Assembly (NCBI RefSeq): GCF_031178445.1
Contig: NZ_JAPSIY010000002.1
Span: 186,001 to 250,000 of the forward strand
Reading direction: 5' to 3'
From: Microbacterium sp.
GTDB taxonomy: Bacteria; Actinomycetota; Actinomycetes; Actinomycetales; Microbacteriaceae
Length of the DNA: 64,000 bases
In this document: positions 45,843 through 54,398 of the stretch, piece after piece
Layout of the letters: every line of letters begins with the position of its first letter
Position numbering within the stretch: the stretch's first letter is position 1
Made by a program: the position numbers and the translations under genes
The notes under the pieces: model-generated
The model's input: only the letters and a program-made list of their open reading frames with translations
Told to the model about the DNA's origin: nothing
Database searches by the model: none

Positions 45843-46508
45843 ATGCCGTCTCCGTTCGATCAGTCGTCGTATCAGGTCCGCCACGAGTGGGGCGTTGAGG
45901 GGCTCGCCCGGCTCGCCCCGGCCGACATCGTGGTCGTCGTCGACACCCTGCGCTTCTCGTCCACGTTGGCGGATCTCGTCGCCGACGGTCGCACGGTCGC
46001 GCTCGACGAGGCCCGCGCCTGGTCGACGAACGGCGCCGTCGTGGCAGGCGCCGCCGCCGCCGACACCGCGGCAGTGGTGCTGCTGGGAGGCATCAGGAAC
46101 GCAGCCGCCGTGGCCCGTGCGGTGATGACGATCCAGGAGCGGCGCGCGGCGCGCACGTCGGTGACCGTGCTGGCAGCGGGCGAGCTCGCGGTCGACGGCT
46201 CGCTCCGCTTCGCGGTCGAGGATCAGCTCGGTGCGGGCGCGGTGATCGCTGCGCTGACCGACCTCGGCATCGATCACTCGTCGCCCGAGGCTGCGGCGGC
46301 CGCCGAGTCGTATCGTGCGCTTCGCCGGGCGCTGCGGCACCTGCTCTCGGCGAGCGGCTCCGGGCGCGAGCTGGCGGACGGGGTGGCGTCGACCGCGCGG
46401 ATGGAGGCGTCCGGCATCCGGCCCGCGTCGGTGGCCGAGGCCGCTGAGCCCGATGCGGTGGATGCCGTGCCGGTGCTGCACGACGGGACTTTCACGGCGT
46501 TCGCCTGA
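45843..46508 (+). CDS. 2-phosphosulfolactate phosphatase family (ComB-like)
   Basis: QVRHEWGVEGLARLAPADIVVVVDTLRFSSTLADLVADGRTVAL...VTVLAAGELAVDGSLRFAVEDQLGAGAVIAAL. Confidence 0.85.
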   Translation: MPSPFDQSSYQVRHEWGVEGLARLAPADIVVVVDTLRFSSTLADLVADGRTVALDEARAWSTNGAVVAGAAAADTAAVVLLGGIRNAAAVARAVMTIQERRAARTSVTVLAAGELAVDGSLRFAVEDQLGAGAVIAALTDLGIDHSSPEAAAAAESYRALRRALRHLLSASGSGRELADGVASTARMEASGIRPASVAEAAEPDAVDAVPVLHDGTFTAFA

Positions 46509-46548
46509 TCCGCGCCGCGCGCCGCCGCGGTGCGGCAGGGCGAGCCCG

Positions 46549-46554
46549 TAGGGT
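46549..46554 (+). promoter_or_regulatory. -10 box consistent with leaderless DUF3054 mRNA
   Basis: TAGGGT, 6 nt before ATG 46561. Confidence 0.6.
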
Positions 46555-46560
46555 CGGGCT

Positions 46561-46932
46561 ATGAGGTACCTGCCCGCCTTTCTCGTCGACGCCGTCCTCG
46601 TGCTGATCTTCGCGGTCATCGGCCGCGCTTCGCATCAGGAGGATCCATCGGGCTTCCTGATCACGGCATGGCCGTTCCTGGTGGCCCTGGTCGCCGGTCA
46701 TCTGCTCGCGGCGCTCGTTCCGATGCGGCCGCGCCGGCCGTGGTCGCTCGGCTGGGGCGTGGTGGCGTGGGTGGTCGCGGTGGCCGGGGGGATGCTGCTG
46801 CGTGTCGTGAGCGGCGGCACCGCCGAGACGCCGTTCATCATCGTCGCGGCCATCGTGCTGGCGGCGTTCCTGATCGGCTGGCGGCTGATCGCCCTCCTCG
46901 TGCGCCGCTACCGCTCGCCGCGCGCGACGTAG
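46561..46932 (+). CDS. DUF3054-family membrane protein
   Basis: FLVDAVLVLIFAVIGRASHQEDPSGFLITAWPFLVALVAGHLLA, typical DUF3054. Confidence 0.87.
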   Translation: MRYLPAFLVDAVLVLIFAVIGRASHQEDPSGFLITAWPFLVALVAGHLLAALVPMRPRRPWSLGWGVVAWVVAVAGGMLLRVVSGGTAETPFIIVAAIVLAAFLIGWRLIALLVRRYRSPRAT

Positions 46933-46957
46933 CGGTCACCGGAGGCGAGCCGATCGC

Positions 46958-47446
46958 TCAGCGCTCGGCGAGCGCGGCGATCCGGTCTGCGGCCGTGATC
47001 TCGCGACGCGTCCACTCGAAGAGGTAGCGCTGATCGAAGCGCGGCGAGCACTTCGCACACGACGTGGCCCTCGCCGGTTTGCGATGGCGGTAGGCGACGT
47101 GTCCGGCCGGGCACCGACCGATCCACGGCGCCAGTTCCGTGGCCGTCTCACCCGTGTGCGTCGTGCCTCCGACGTAGCCCAGTTCGCGTGCCGCGCGCTT
47201 CCACTCCGGGCCGTGCGCGGCGGCGTGGCCGACGATGGCGTGGGCCACCTCGTGCAGCAGCGTCTGGTGGATCTCGTCGTCTTCGAAGCGGGCGGCGAGG
47301 TACCGCGAGACGGTGATGCGCTTGCGCCGGTAGTCGCAGAGCCCGGCCCGGCGCTTGGCGTTGTCGAAGTCGAAACTCCACGACTCGTCGAGGTGCAGTC
47401 TGATAAGCGCCTCGCCCCAGACGCGCACCCGGTTCAGATCCGCCAT
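46958..47446 (-). CDS. SprT-like zinc metalloprotease-domain protein
   Basis: EIHQTLLHEVAHAIVGHAAAHGPEWKRAARELG (HExxH) plus C-terminal CP/CAKC zinc ribbon. Confidence 0.92.
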   Translation of the reverse strand: MADLNRVRVWGEALIRLHLDESWSFDFDNAKRRAGLCDYRRKRITVSRYLAARFEDDEIHQTLLHEVAHAIVGHAAAHGPEWKRAARELGYVGGTTHTGETATELAPWIGRCPAGHVAYRHRKPARATSCAKCSPRFDQRYLFEWTRREITAADRIAALAER

Positions 47447-47452
47447 GAGATC

Positions 47453-47458
47453 AGCGTA
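47453..47458 (-). promoter_or_regulatory. -10 box consistent with leaderless SprT-like mRNA
   Basis: TACGCT (minus), 6 nt before ATG 47446. Confidence 0.6.
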
Positions 47459-47490
47459 GATCCGACGGCCGACATCCGGTACGTGGGCGG

Positions 47491-48021
47491 TCAGATCAGC
47501 AGCGCGGGCTGCTGGGTGGTGCGCCGTTCGGCCGCTTCGATCGCCAGCAGAGACACTTCGAGGTCGTCATCGCCCGCACCGGCCTCGCGACGCAGGAACA
47601 GCGAGCGCTTGAAGCTCTCGCGCGCCTGCTCGTAGTCGCCGCCCTCGTAGGCGTTCTTGCCGTGATGCTGGTGTGCGAACGCGGCGATCCCTGCCCAGCC
47701 CTGGCCCTCCGCCTCGCTGGCGCACGTGGCCAGTTCCTGGGCGGCTGCAGCGCGGGCGCCGCGGCGCTGCAGCACCGTCGCGTGCAGTACTCGAGCGCGC
47801 AGCAGGTCCTTGCGGGTGCCAGCCATGCGCGCCTGCCGCACGGTCTCTTCGGCGAGTTCGAGCGCCTCGTCCAGACGATCGAGCACTTTCAGCAGCCACA
47901 CCCGCTCGAGCAGCACCGGAAGGCTGCGCTGCTGTTCGATCTCGCTGAGGCGCTCAGCGCACTCACGCTGGTCCACCACTTCACGAAGGGTGTCGGGGTC
48001 GTATCCCTGGATCAAATTCAC
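47491..48021 (-). CDS. TPR-like hypothetical protein
   Basis: VNLIQGYDPDTLREVVDQRECAERL...LDRLDEALELAEETVRQARMAGTRKDLLRARVLHATVLQRRGARAAAAQELATCASEAEGQGWAGIAAFAHQHHGKNAYEGGDYEQARESFKRSLFLRREA; GTG 48021 preceded by GAGAGGAG. The upstream part of the 251-aa track ORF is repeat, not coding. Confidence 0.75.
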   Translation of the reverse strand: MNLIQGYDPDTLREVVDQRECAERLSEIEQQRSLPVLLERVWLLKVLDRLDEALELAEETVRQARMAGTRKDLLRARVLHATVLQRRGARAAAAQELATCASEAEGQGWAGIAAFAHQHHGKNAYEGGDYEQARESFKRSLFLRREAGAGDDDLEVSLLAIEAAERRTTQQPALLI

Positions 48022-48137
48022 GACGTAGAACTCCTCTCCGTGACCGTTCCAGTCTGCCTGCCCGATCCGGGAAAGGACCGAGGCACGCCCTGCACGTCCG
48101 CATCCGGTTGTGGCCCCGCCGCGTCGCGCCCCCGCGA

Positions 48138-48263
48138 CGGATGCTTTTCGTCGCTGGGGTGGTGTCTGGGCCTGCGTTCTCCATCTGCTGCCCGTGCGGG
48201 CGGATGCTTTTCGTTGGTGTGGTGGTGTCTGGACGGCGTTCGCCATCCGCTACCCGCTGACGG
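48138..48263. repeat. Two tandem copies of a ~63-bp intergenic repeat
   Basis: CGGATGCTTTTCGT...GTGGTGTCTGG...GCGTTC.CCATC.GCT.CCCG at 48138 and 48201. Confidence 0.75.
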
Positions 48264-48281
48264 CGAGGCGGGCGCGCGCCG

Positions 48282-49148
48282 TCAGCGGAGGAAGATCGAG
48301 GCGTCGGGGCGGGGCGAGGCCACGGCATCCGCGTCGGTGACGACGGCGGCGCCGCGGGCGAAGGCGTCGACCTCGTCGCCCTGGGCGATCTTCGCCGGAT
48401 GCGGTCCTGCGGCGAGCACACGCGGAAGCCAATCGGTGGGCAGGGCGGTGGCGGATGCGGCCAGCACGAGGTTGCCGAACCGGCGGCCCTTCAGCACCTG
48501 CGCGTCGGCCAGCACGGCGACCTCCGGGAACACCGCCTGCACCGTCGCGACCTGTCGGCGGGCGAACGCGAGCCCAGGTCCGTCGGCGACGTTGACGAGC
48601 AGCACCCCCGAGGGCGCGAGCAGCGCCGACAGCTCGCGGTAGAACTCGAGGCTCGTCAGATGCGCGGGGGTCTGCGCCCCTGAGAACACATCCGACACCA
48701 CCGCATCGCATCGACCGACGAGCGCGGGCGGCAGCCGGCGCACGCCCTCACGCGCATCGCCGATCCGCACGCGGATCGCAGCTCCGCGCGGCAGCGGCAG
48801 GTGCTCGCGCACGAGCTGCACGAGCGGTGCCTCGAGCTCGATGACCTGCTGACGCGAGCCGGGCCTGGTGGCCTCGATGTACCTCGGGATCGTGAGGGCA
48901 CCGGCGCCGAGGTGCACGACGCTGAGCGGGGCGCCCGGCTTCGCCAGCTGATCGATGATGGCGCCCATGCGCACGATGTACTCGAAGTGCAGGTGCGTCG
49001 GATCGTCGAGGTCTACGTGAGACTGCGGGGTGCCGTCCACGATCAGCTCGAAGCCGTTCGCGAACTCGGACGGCGCGATCTGCGCGGTTCCGCCGTGGTC
49101 GAGCCGCGCCTGCGGATTCTCGGCGTCGCGCCCACGTGCTCGTCCCAT
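48282..49148 (-). CDS. Spermidine synthase-like / SAM-dependent methyltransferase-fold protein
   Basis: LSVVHLGAGALTIPRYIEATRPGSRQQVIELEAPLVQLVREHLPLPRGAAIRVRIGDAREGVRRL...CDAVVSDVFSGAQTPAHLTSLEFYRELSALLAPSGVLLVNVAD; ATG 49148. Confidence 0.87.
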   Translation of the reverse strand: MGRARGRDAENPQARLDHGGTAQIAPSEFANGFELIVDGTPQSHVDLDDPTHLHFEYIVRMGAIIDQLAKPGAPLSVVHLGAGALTIPRYIEATRPGSRQQVIELEAPLVQLVREHLPLPRGAAIRVRIGDAREGVRRLPPALVGRCDAVVSDVFSGAQTPAHLTSLEFYRELSALLAPSGVLLVNVADGPGLAFARRQVATVQAVFPEVAVLADAQVLKGRRFGNLVLAASATALPTDWLPRVLAAGPHPAKIAQGDEVDAFARGAAVVTDADAVASPRPDASIFLR

Positions 49149-49155
49149 GGCATCG

Positions 49156-49161
49156 AGCGTA
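49156..49161 (-). promoter_or_regulatory. -10 box consistent with leaderless spermidine synthase-like mRNA
   Basis: TACGCT (minus), 7 nt before ATG 49148. Confidence 0.6.
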
Positions 49162-49270
49162 CTGCCGCGCTCACCAGGCCCGTTCCCGGCCCCGCACAGG
49201 CCGTCCACCTTCCGACGTCTGTCGCGCGAAGCATCCCGCCCCACCGCATCCGCGCGCCGGTGCCGGTGCT

Positions 49271-50503
49271 TCAGCGGCGGCGACCGGTGCAGGTCTGCTG
49301 GTTCAGGTCGATCCCGCTGATCTCGGGGGAGAGGGTCTCGCGGTCGCTCGGCGACGGCTCCGGTGAGCTCGAGGGGGAACCCGAAGGTGACGAGGAGGCA
49401 GAGGGCGCGGGTGTCCCGCCCACCGCGCCGCCGTGGTTGCTGGCCTCGCCCGTGATCTCGAGCGACCGGCCGGCCTTCAGCGCCTCCCAAAGCGGCTCGG
49501 CCGCGCGGCGGTTCGGCACGACCCGGTCCGCGTCCGCCGGATCCTCCAGGGTCGGATACTGCACGAAGACGAATTCGTCGAAGGGCACGTCGTTCAGCGC
49601 CAGTGCGAGCTGGGCCATGCGCAGCGGGTCGGCGAGCTCTTTGCTGGGCTGCACGTTGCGCGCGATCGTGTCGGCGAGTCTCAGTACCGTCGGCACGTCG
49701 CTGAGCGTCTCGCTGCTGAGCACCTTGCGCGCCAGCCGCGACATGTACTGCTGCTGGTTCGAGATCCGTGCGAGATCGCTGCCGTCGCCCACCCCGTTGC
49801 GCGTGCGCAGGAACTGCAGCGCCCAATAGCCCTCGACCGTTCGCGGTCCCGGCTCCCAGTCGATGCCGGTCTTCGGGTCGCGCAGTCCGCCTTCCCCGAT
49901 GCACACCTCCACGCCGCCGACGGCCTCGGTGATCTCCATCACGCCGTCGAAGCTCAGCTTGGCCGCGAAGCCGATGGGCACATCGCTCAGCTGCGTCACC
50001 GTCTTCGCGACGCAGGAGAGACCGGCGTGCTCGAACACTCCGTTGATCTGCGCCTTGCCCATCGCGGATGCCGTCGATCCGTCCTCTCTGACGCACTGAG
50101 GCACCTCGACCATGAGGTCGCGCGGGAACGAGACCGCGGTCACCTTTCGTGGCGCGGCTGAGACGTGAACGAGCAGATTGACGTCGTTGAGGGTGCCCTC
50201 CTCGCGGAGGCAGCGCTCACCGAGCAGCTCCTTCGAGACCTCGCCGCACTCGTCGGTGCCGATCAGCAGGACGGCGAACTCGCCGGGGTATTCGCCGAGC
50301 TGCGGCGGAGCGACCGAAGGTGCGCCCTCGAGCGTGACGGCGTCTTCGCCGACGCGCGACGCCAGGTCGGCGACGAGGAACCCGGTCACGCCGAGCGCGG
50401 CGACGGTGAGCACGGCGAGGGCGACACCGAGCATGCGCAGCAGGGAGCCCACTGCAGTGGGTGTGCGGTGCGGGGCGTGCTTCGCCACCGGCTGTCGCTT
50501 CAT
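49271..50503 (-). CDS. LytR-CpsA-Psr (LCP) family cell-wall ligase/regulator
   Basis: FAVLLIGTDECGE...DVNLLVHVSAAPRKVTAVSFPRDLMVEVPQC...INGVFEHAGLSCVAKTVTQLSDVPIGFAAKLSFDGVMEITEAVGGVEVC...FLRTRNGVGDGSDLARISNQQQYMSRLARKVLS. Confidence 0.94.
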   Translation of the reverse strand: MKRQPVAKHAPHRTPTAVGSLLRMLGVALAVLTVAALGVTGFLVADLASRVGEDAVTLEGAPSVAPPQLGEYPGEFAVLLIGTDECGEVSKELLGERCLREEGTLNDVNLLVHVSAAPRKVTAVSFPRDLMVEVPQCVREDGSTASAMGKAQINGVFEHAGLSCVAKTVTQLSDVPIGFAAKLSFDGVMEITEAVGGVEVCIGEGGLRDPKTGIDWEPGPRTVEGYWALQFLRTRNGVGDGSDLARISNQQQYMSRLARKVLSSETLSDVPTVLRLADTIARNVQPSKELADPLRMAQLALALNDVPFDEFVFVQYPTLEDPADADRVVPNRRAAEPLWEALKAGRSLEITGEASNHGGAVGGTPAPSASSSPSGSPSSSPEPSPSDRETLSPEISGIDLNQQTCTGRRR

Positions 50504-50509
50504 AGCCTG

Positions 50510-50515
50510 ACCCTA
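50510..50515 (-). promoter_or_regulatory. -10 box consistent with leaderless LCP mRNA
   Basis: TAGGGT (minus), 6 nt before ATG 50503. Confidence 0.6.
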
Positions 50516-50534
50516 CCCGCCGGCATCACGCAGA

Positions 50535-50571
50535 CCGATACCTGATCGCGACCGAGCCGATACCGGATCGC
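50535..50571. promoter_or_regulatory. Direct repeat upstream of the peptide ABC operon (candidate operator)
   Basis: CCGATACCTGATCGC (50535-50549) and CCGATACCGGATCGC (50557-50571), 22-bp spacing. Confidence 0.55.
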
Positions 50572-50682
50572 AATCCACGCGAGTTGGCATCGCGGCTCTC
50601 GATGAGTAGCGTCGGATCATCACGTGAGCGGATGCGCCGAAGCATCCGTACGCGCAATGAAGCGTCCACAGAGAGGCAGACC

Positions 50683-52362
50683 ATGCTCAACAACCCCATG
50701 CGCAGACGGCCGATCGCCGCAGTCGCAGGCGCCGCAGTGGCGGCCATGCTCCTCGCCGGCTGCGTCGCCAGCCAGCGCGACGACGACACGCCCGACCAGG
50801 GCGCCGGTGAGGTCGACAGCACCTTCATCTTCGCCGCGTCGTCCGACCCCGCCAGCCTCGACCCGGCGATCGCCCAGGACGGCGAGACGTTCCGCATCTC
50901 GCGCCAGATCTTCGAGGGCCTGGTCGGCACTGAGCCAGGCACCGCCGACCCCGCTCCGCTGCTCGCCGAGGAGTGGGACTCCTCCGACGACGGCATGAGC
51001 CACACCTTCACCCTGAAGCAGGACGTCACGTTCCACGACGGCACGCCGTTCAACGCCGAGGCGGTCTGCTTCAACTTCGACCGCTGGTACAACTGGACGG
51101 GCTCGATGGCATCGGAGGCGCTCGGCTACTACTACAACAAGCTGTTCAAGGGCTACGCGTCGAACCCCGCCGACGCCGTGTACAAGTCGTGCACCCCCGA
51201 CGGCGAGGACAAGGTCACGGTCGAGCTGAACAAGCCGTTCGCCGGCTTCATCGCCTCGCTCTCGCTGCCCGCATTCGGCATGCAGAGCCCATCGGCGCTC
51301 GAGGAGTTCAAGGCCGACGAGGTCGGCGGCACAGCCGAGGCCCCCGTGCTCTCGGAGTACGCGAAGGCGCACCCCGTCGGCACCGGTCCGTTCAAGTTCG
51401 AATCGTGGTCGCCGGGTGAGAACGTCACCCTGACCGCCTACGAGGACTACTGGGGTGAGCAGGGTCAGATCGAGGAGGTCATCTTCCAGATCATCGGCGA
51501 CGCGACCGCCCGCCGCCAGGCGCTCGAGGCCGGAACGATCGACGGCTACGACCTGGTCGGCCCGGCCGACACCCAGGCGCTCGAGGACAAGGGCATGTTC
51601 ATGACCTCGCGTCCGCCGTTCACCATCCTGTACCTCGCCTTCAACCAGGCCGTGCCTGAGCTGCAGGACATCAAGGTGCGTCAGGCGCTGTCGTACGCCA
51701 TCGACAAGGATGCGCTGATCTCGCAGGTGCTTCCGGAAGGGACCGAGAAGGCCACCCAGTTCGTGCCCCCGGTCGTCAACGGCTACAACGACGAGGTCAC
51801 GACGTACGACTACGACCCCGAGAAGGCGAAGTCGCTGCTCGAGGAGGCCGGCTACACCGCCGACAACCCGCTGGCACTGACGTTCAACTACCCGGTCAAC
51901 GTGTCGCGTCCGTACATGCCCAACCCCGAGCAGATCTTCACGGTGCTGTCGAAGCAGCTCGAGGAGGCGGGTGTGCAGATCACCCCGAAGACCGACCCCT
52001 GGAACCCGGACTACCTCGAGCGCATCACGGCGGGAGCCGACCACGGCATCCACCTGCTCGGCTGGACCGGCGACTACAACGACACCGACAACTTCGTCGG
52101 CGTGTTCTTCGGCCAGAAGAGCGCGGAGTGGGGCTTCGACAACCCCGAGCTGTTCCAGAAGCTCACCGAGGCGCGCGGCGTCTCGAGCCTCGACGAGCAG
52201 ACGCCGCTGTACGAGGAGATCAACGCGGATGTAGCGGAGTTCATCCCCGGTGTGCCGCTGGCTCACCCCGCGCCGACGCTCGCTTTCGACCCGCGCGTGA
52301 AGAGCTACCCGGCCAGCCCGGTCAACGACGAGGTGTTCACCGAGATCGAACTGACCGAGTAA
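50683..52362 (+). CDS. Peptide/nickel-type ABC transporter substrate-binding lipoprotein (SBP family 5)
   Basis: Lipobox LAGC; FIFAASSDPASLDPAIAQDGETFRISRQIFEGLVGTEPGTADPAPLLAEEWDSSDDGMSHTFTLKQDVTFHDGTPFNAEAVCFNFDRW. Confidence 0.95.
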   Translation: MLNNPMRRRPIAAVAGAAVAAMLLAGCVASQRDDDTPDQGAGEVDSTFIFAASSDPASLDPAIAQDGETFRISRQIFEGLVGTEPGTADPAPLLAEEWDSSDDGMSHTFTLKQDVTFHDGTPFNAEAVCFNFDRWYNWTGSMASEALGYYYNKLFKGYASNPADAVYKSCTPDGEDKVTVELNKPFAGFIASLSLPAFGMQSPSALEEFKADEVGGTAEAPVLSEYAKAHPVGTGPFKFESWSPGENVTLTAYEDYWGEQGQIEEVIFQIIGDATARRQALEAGTIDGYDLVGPADTQALEDKGMFMTSRPPFTILYLAFNQAVPELQDIKVRQALSYAIDKDALISQVLPEGTEKATQFVPPVVNGYNDEVTTYDYDPEKAKSLLEEAGYTADNPLALTFNYPVNVSRPYMPNPEQIFTVLSKQLEEAGVQITPKTDPWNPDYLERITAGADHGIHLLGWTGDYNDTDNFVGVFFGQKSAEWGFDNPELFQKLTEARGVSSLDEQTPLYEEINADVAEFIPGVPLAHPAPTLAFDPRVKSYPASPVNDEVFTEIELTE

Positions 52363-52377
52363 GCCGCCCGCTCGCGA

Positions 52378-52415
52378 CCGCGCATCCGGGTCCGATGACG
52401 GACCCGGATGCGCGG
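52378..52415 (+). other. Perfect 17-bp intra-operon stem-loop between SBP and permease genes
   Basis: CCGCGCATCCGGGTCCG-ATGA-CGGACCCGGATGCGCGG. Confidence 0.9.
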
Positions 52416-52440
52416 GCGCCGCGACCTCCGGAGATCTTCT

Positions 52441-53445
52441 GTGCTGCGCACCATCGGCAGGCGACTGCTTTTCCTCATCCCCACCCTGTTCGGTCTGAGC
52501 CTGCTGCTCTTCGCCTGGGTCCGCGCCCTTCCGGGCGGACCCGCCATCGCCCTCCTCGGTGAGAAGGCGACGCCGGAGGCGATCGAACGTGTCAACGGGC
52601 TCTACGGCTTCGACCGGCCGCTGTACGAGCAGTACTTCACCTGGATCGGCCGGCTCCTGCAGGGCGATTTCGGCTCGTCGATCGTCACCTCGCGCCCGGT
52701 CGTCGAGGAGTTCTTCCGCCGCTTCCCCGCAACGATCGAGCTCAGTGTGCTCGCCCTGATCTTCGCGGTCGGCGTCGGCATCCCGCTCGGCTACTGGGCA
52801 GCCCGTCGGCACGGCCGGCTGAGCGACCACTCCGCGGTGGTGTTCAGCCTGATCGGCATCACCATCCCGGTGTTCTTCCTCGCCTTCATCCTGAAGTACG
52901 TCTTCGCCGTGCAGCTCGGATGGCTGCCGTCCGCCGGCAGGCAGGACCCCCGCATCGACGCGACCCACGTGACGGGCTTCTATGTGTGGGACGGCATCAT
53001 CACCGGTGAGTTCGACGCCGCGTGGGACGCCATCCTGCACCTCATCCTCCCTGCGCTGGCGCTGGGCACCATCCCGCTGGCGATCATCGTGCGCATCACC
53101 AGGGCCAGCGTGCTCGAGGTGCAGAACGCCGACTACGTGCGCACGGGCAAGGCCAAGGGCGTCACCCAGAGCACGCTGCGCAGCAGGTTCATCCTGCGCA
53201 ACGCGATGCTGCCCGTCATAACGACCATCGGCCTGCAGACCGGCCTGCTGATCTCGGGGGCGGTGCTCACCGAGACGGTGTTCGCCTTCCCCGGCATCGG
53301 CTCGTTCCTCGCGCGATCGATCTTCGCGCGCGACTTCCCGGTTCTGCAGGGGTTCATCATCTTCATCGCGATCGCCTACGCGTTGATCAACCTGGCCGTC
53401 GACGTGTCGTACAGCCTGATCGATCCGAGAGTGAGGGTCCAGTGA
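52441..53445 (+). CDS. Peptide ABC transporter permease (DppB-like)
   Basis: VLRTIGRRLLFLIPTLFGLSLLLFAWVRALPGGPA...YVRTGKAKGVTQSTLRSRFILRNAMLPVITTIGLQTGLLISGAVLTETVFAFPGIGSFLARSIFARDFPVLQGF. Confidence 0.95.
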   Translation: MLRTIGRRLLFLIPTLFGLSLLLFAWVRALPGGPAIALLGEKATPEAIERVNGLYGFDRPLYEQYFTWIGRLLQGDFGSSIVTSRPVVEEFFRRFPATIELSVLALIFAVGVGIPLGYWAARRHGRLSDHSAVVFSLIGITIPVFFLAFILKYVFAVQLGWLPSAGRQDPRIDATHVTGFYVWDGIITGEFDAAWDAILHLILPALALGTIPLAIIVRITRASVLEVQNADYVRTGKAKGVTQSTLRSRFILRNAMLPVITTIGLQTGLLISGAVLTETVFAFPGIGSFLARSIFARDFPVLQGFIIFIAIAYALINLAVDVSYSLIDPRVRVQ

Positions 53446-54398
53446 TGAGCGCGACGCTCCCACCCGCACAGGGGCCAGGCGAGGTGCTCGACACCGTCGC
53501 CGTGGCTCAGGCCGAGATGAAGGGCGGCGGCGGTGGCTTCTGGCACGACGTGTTCCGTCGCCTCCGCCGGAACCCCACCGCATGGATCGGTGCCGTCATC
53601 GTCGTGCTGTTCCTCCTCGTCGCCGCCCTCGCGCCGATCCTCGCGCCCTACGCCGAGACGGCGCTGCCCGGCTCTCGCAACATCACGCCGACGCACATCC
53701 CAGGGCCTGGCGAACTCGCCGAGTTCCCGCTCGGGCTCGACAGGTTCGGCGGCGATGTGCTGTCGAAGCTGATCTGGGGCGCCCAGGCGTCGCTCCTGGT
53801 CGGGGTCGTGTCGACGGCGCTCGGCCTCGTCGGAGGAATGCTGCTCGGCCTGCTCGCAGGCACGTTCGGCGGCTGGGTCGACACCGTGATCATGCGCATC
53901 GTCGACATCATCCTCTCGGTGCCGAACCTGCTGCTCGCCGTGTCGATCGCTGCGATCCTCGGTCAGACGCCCTCGGCCGTGATGATCGCCATCGGTGCAT
54001 CGCAGGTGCCGATCTTCGCCCGCCTGCTGCGCGCGTCGATGCTGCAGCAGCGCTCCAGCGAATACGTGCTGTCCGCGCAGACTCTGGGCCTCGGTCGCGG
54101 GCGCATCACCATGTCTCATGTGCTGCCGAACGCCATCGGGCCCGTGATCGTGCAGGGAACGCTCACGCTGGCCACTGCGGTGATCGACGCCGCTGCGCTG
54201 TCGTTCCTGGGACTCGGCGGCGGCCGCCCCGAGACGGCGGAGTGGGGGCGGATGCTGACCTACGCCCAGAACGAACTGGCGATCGCGCCGTGGCTGGCCT
54301 TCTTGCCCGGCATCTGCATCGCCGTCACCGCACTCGGGTTCACGCTGTTCGGCGAGGCCCTGCGAGAGGCGATGGATCCGAGGACGAGGGCACGATGA
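53445..54398 (+). CDS. Peptide ABC transporter permease (DppC-like)
   Basis: FRRLRRNPTAWIGAVIVVLFLLVAALAPILAPY...PLGLDRFGGDVLSKLIWGAQASLLVGVVSTALGL...SEYVLSAQTLGLGRGRITMSHVLPNAIGPVIVQGTL. Confidence 0.95.
   Translation: MSATLPPAQGPGEVLDTVAVAQAEMKGGGGGFWHDVFRRLRRNPTAWIGAVIVVLFLLVAALAPILAPYAETALPGSRNITPTHIPGPGELAEFPLGLDRFGGDVLSKLIWGAQASLLVGVVSTALGLVGGMLLGLLAGTFGGWVDTVIMRIVDIILSVPNLLLAVSIAAILGQTPSAVMIAIGASQVPIFARLLRASMLQQRSSEYVLSAQTLGLGRGRITMSHVLPNAIGPVIVQGTLTLATAVIDAAALSFLGLGGGRPETAEWGRMLTYAQNELAIAPWLAFLPGICIAVTALGFTLFGEALREAMDPRTRAR

Noticed and set aside
48022-48246. N-terminal extension of the TPR-like protein (MANAVQTPPHQRKASARTGSRWRTQAQTPPQRRKAS...)
   Set aside because: It is the translation of the tandem intergenic repeat; a good RBS and GTG at 48021 mark the real start.
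50620-53583. 987-aa minus-strand ORF opposite the peptide SBP/permease genes
   Set aside because: Antisense shadow ORF with no domain logic.
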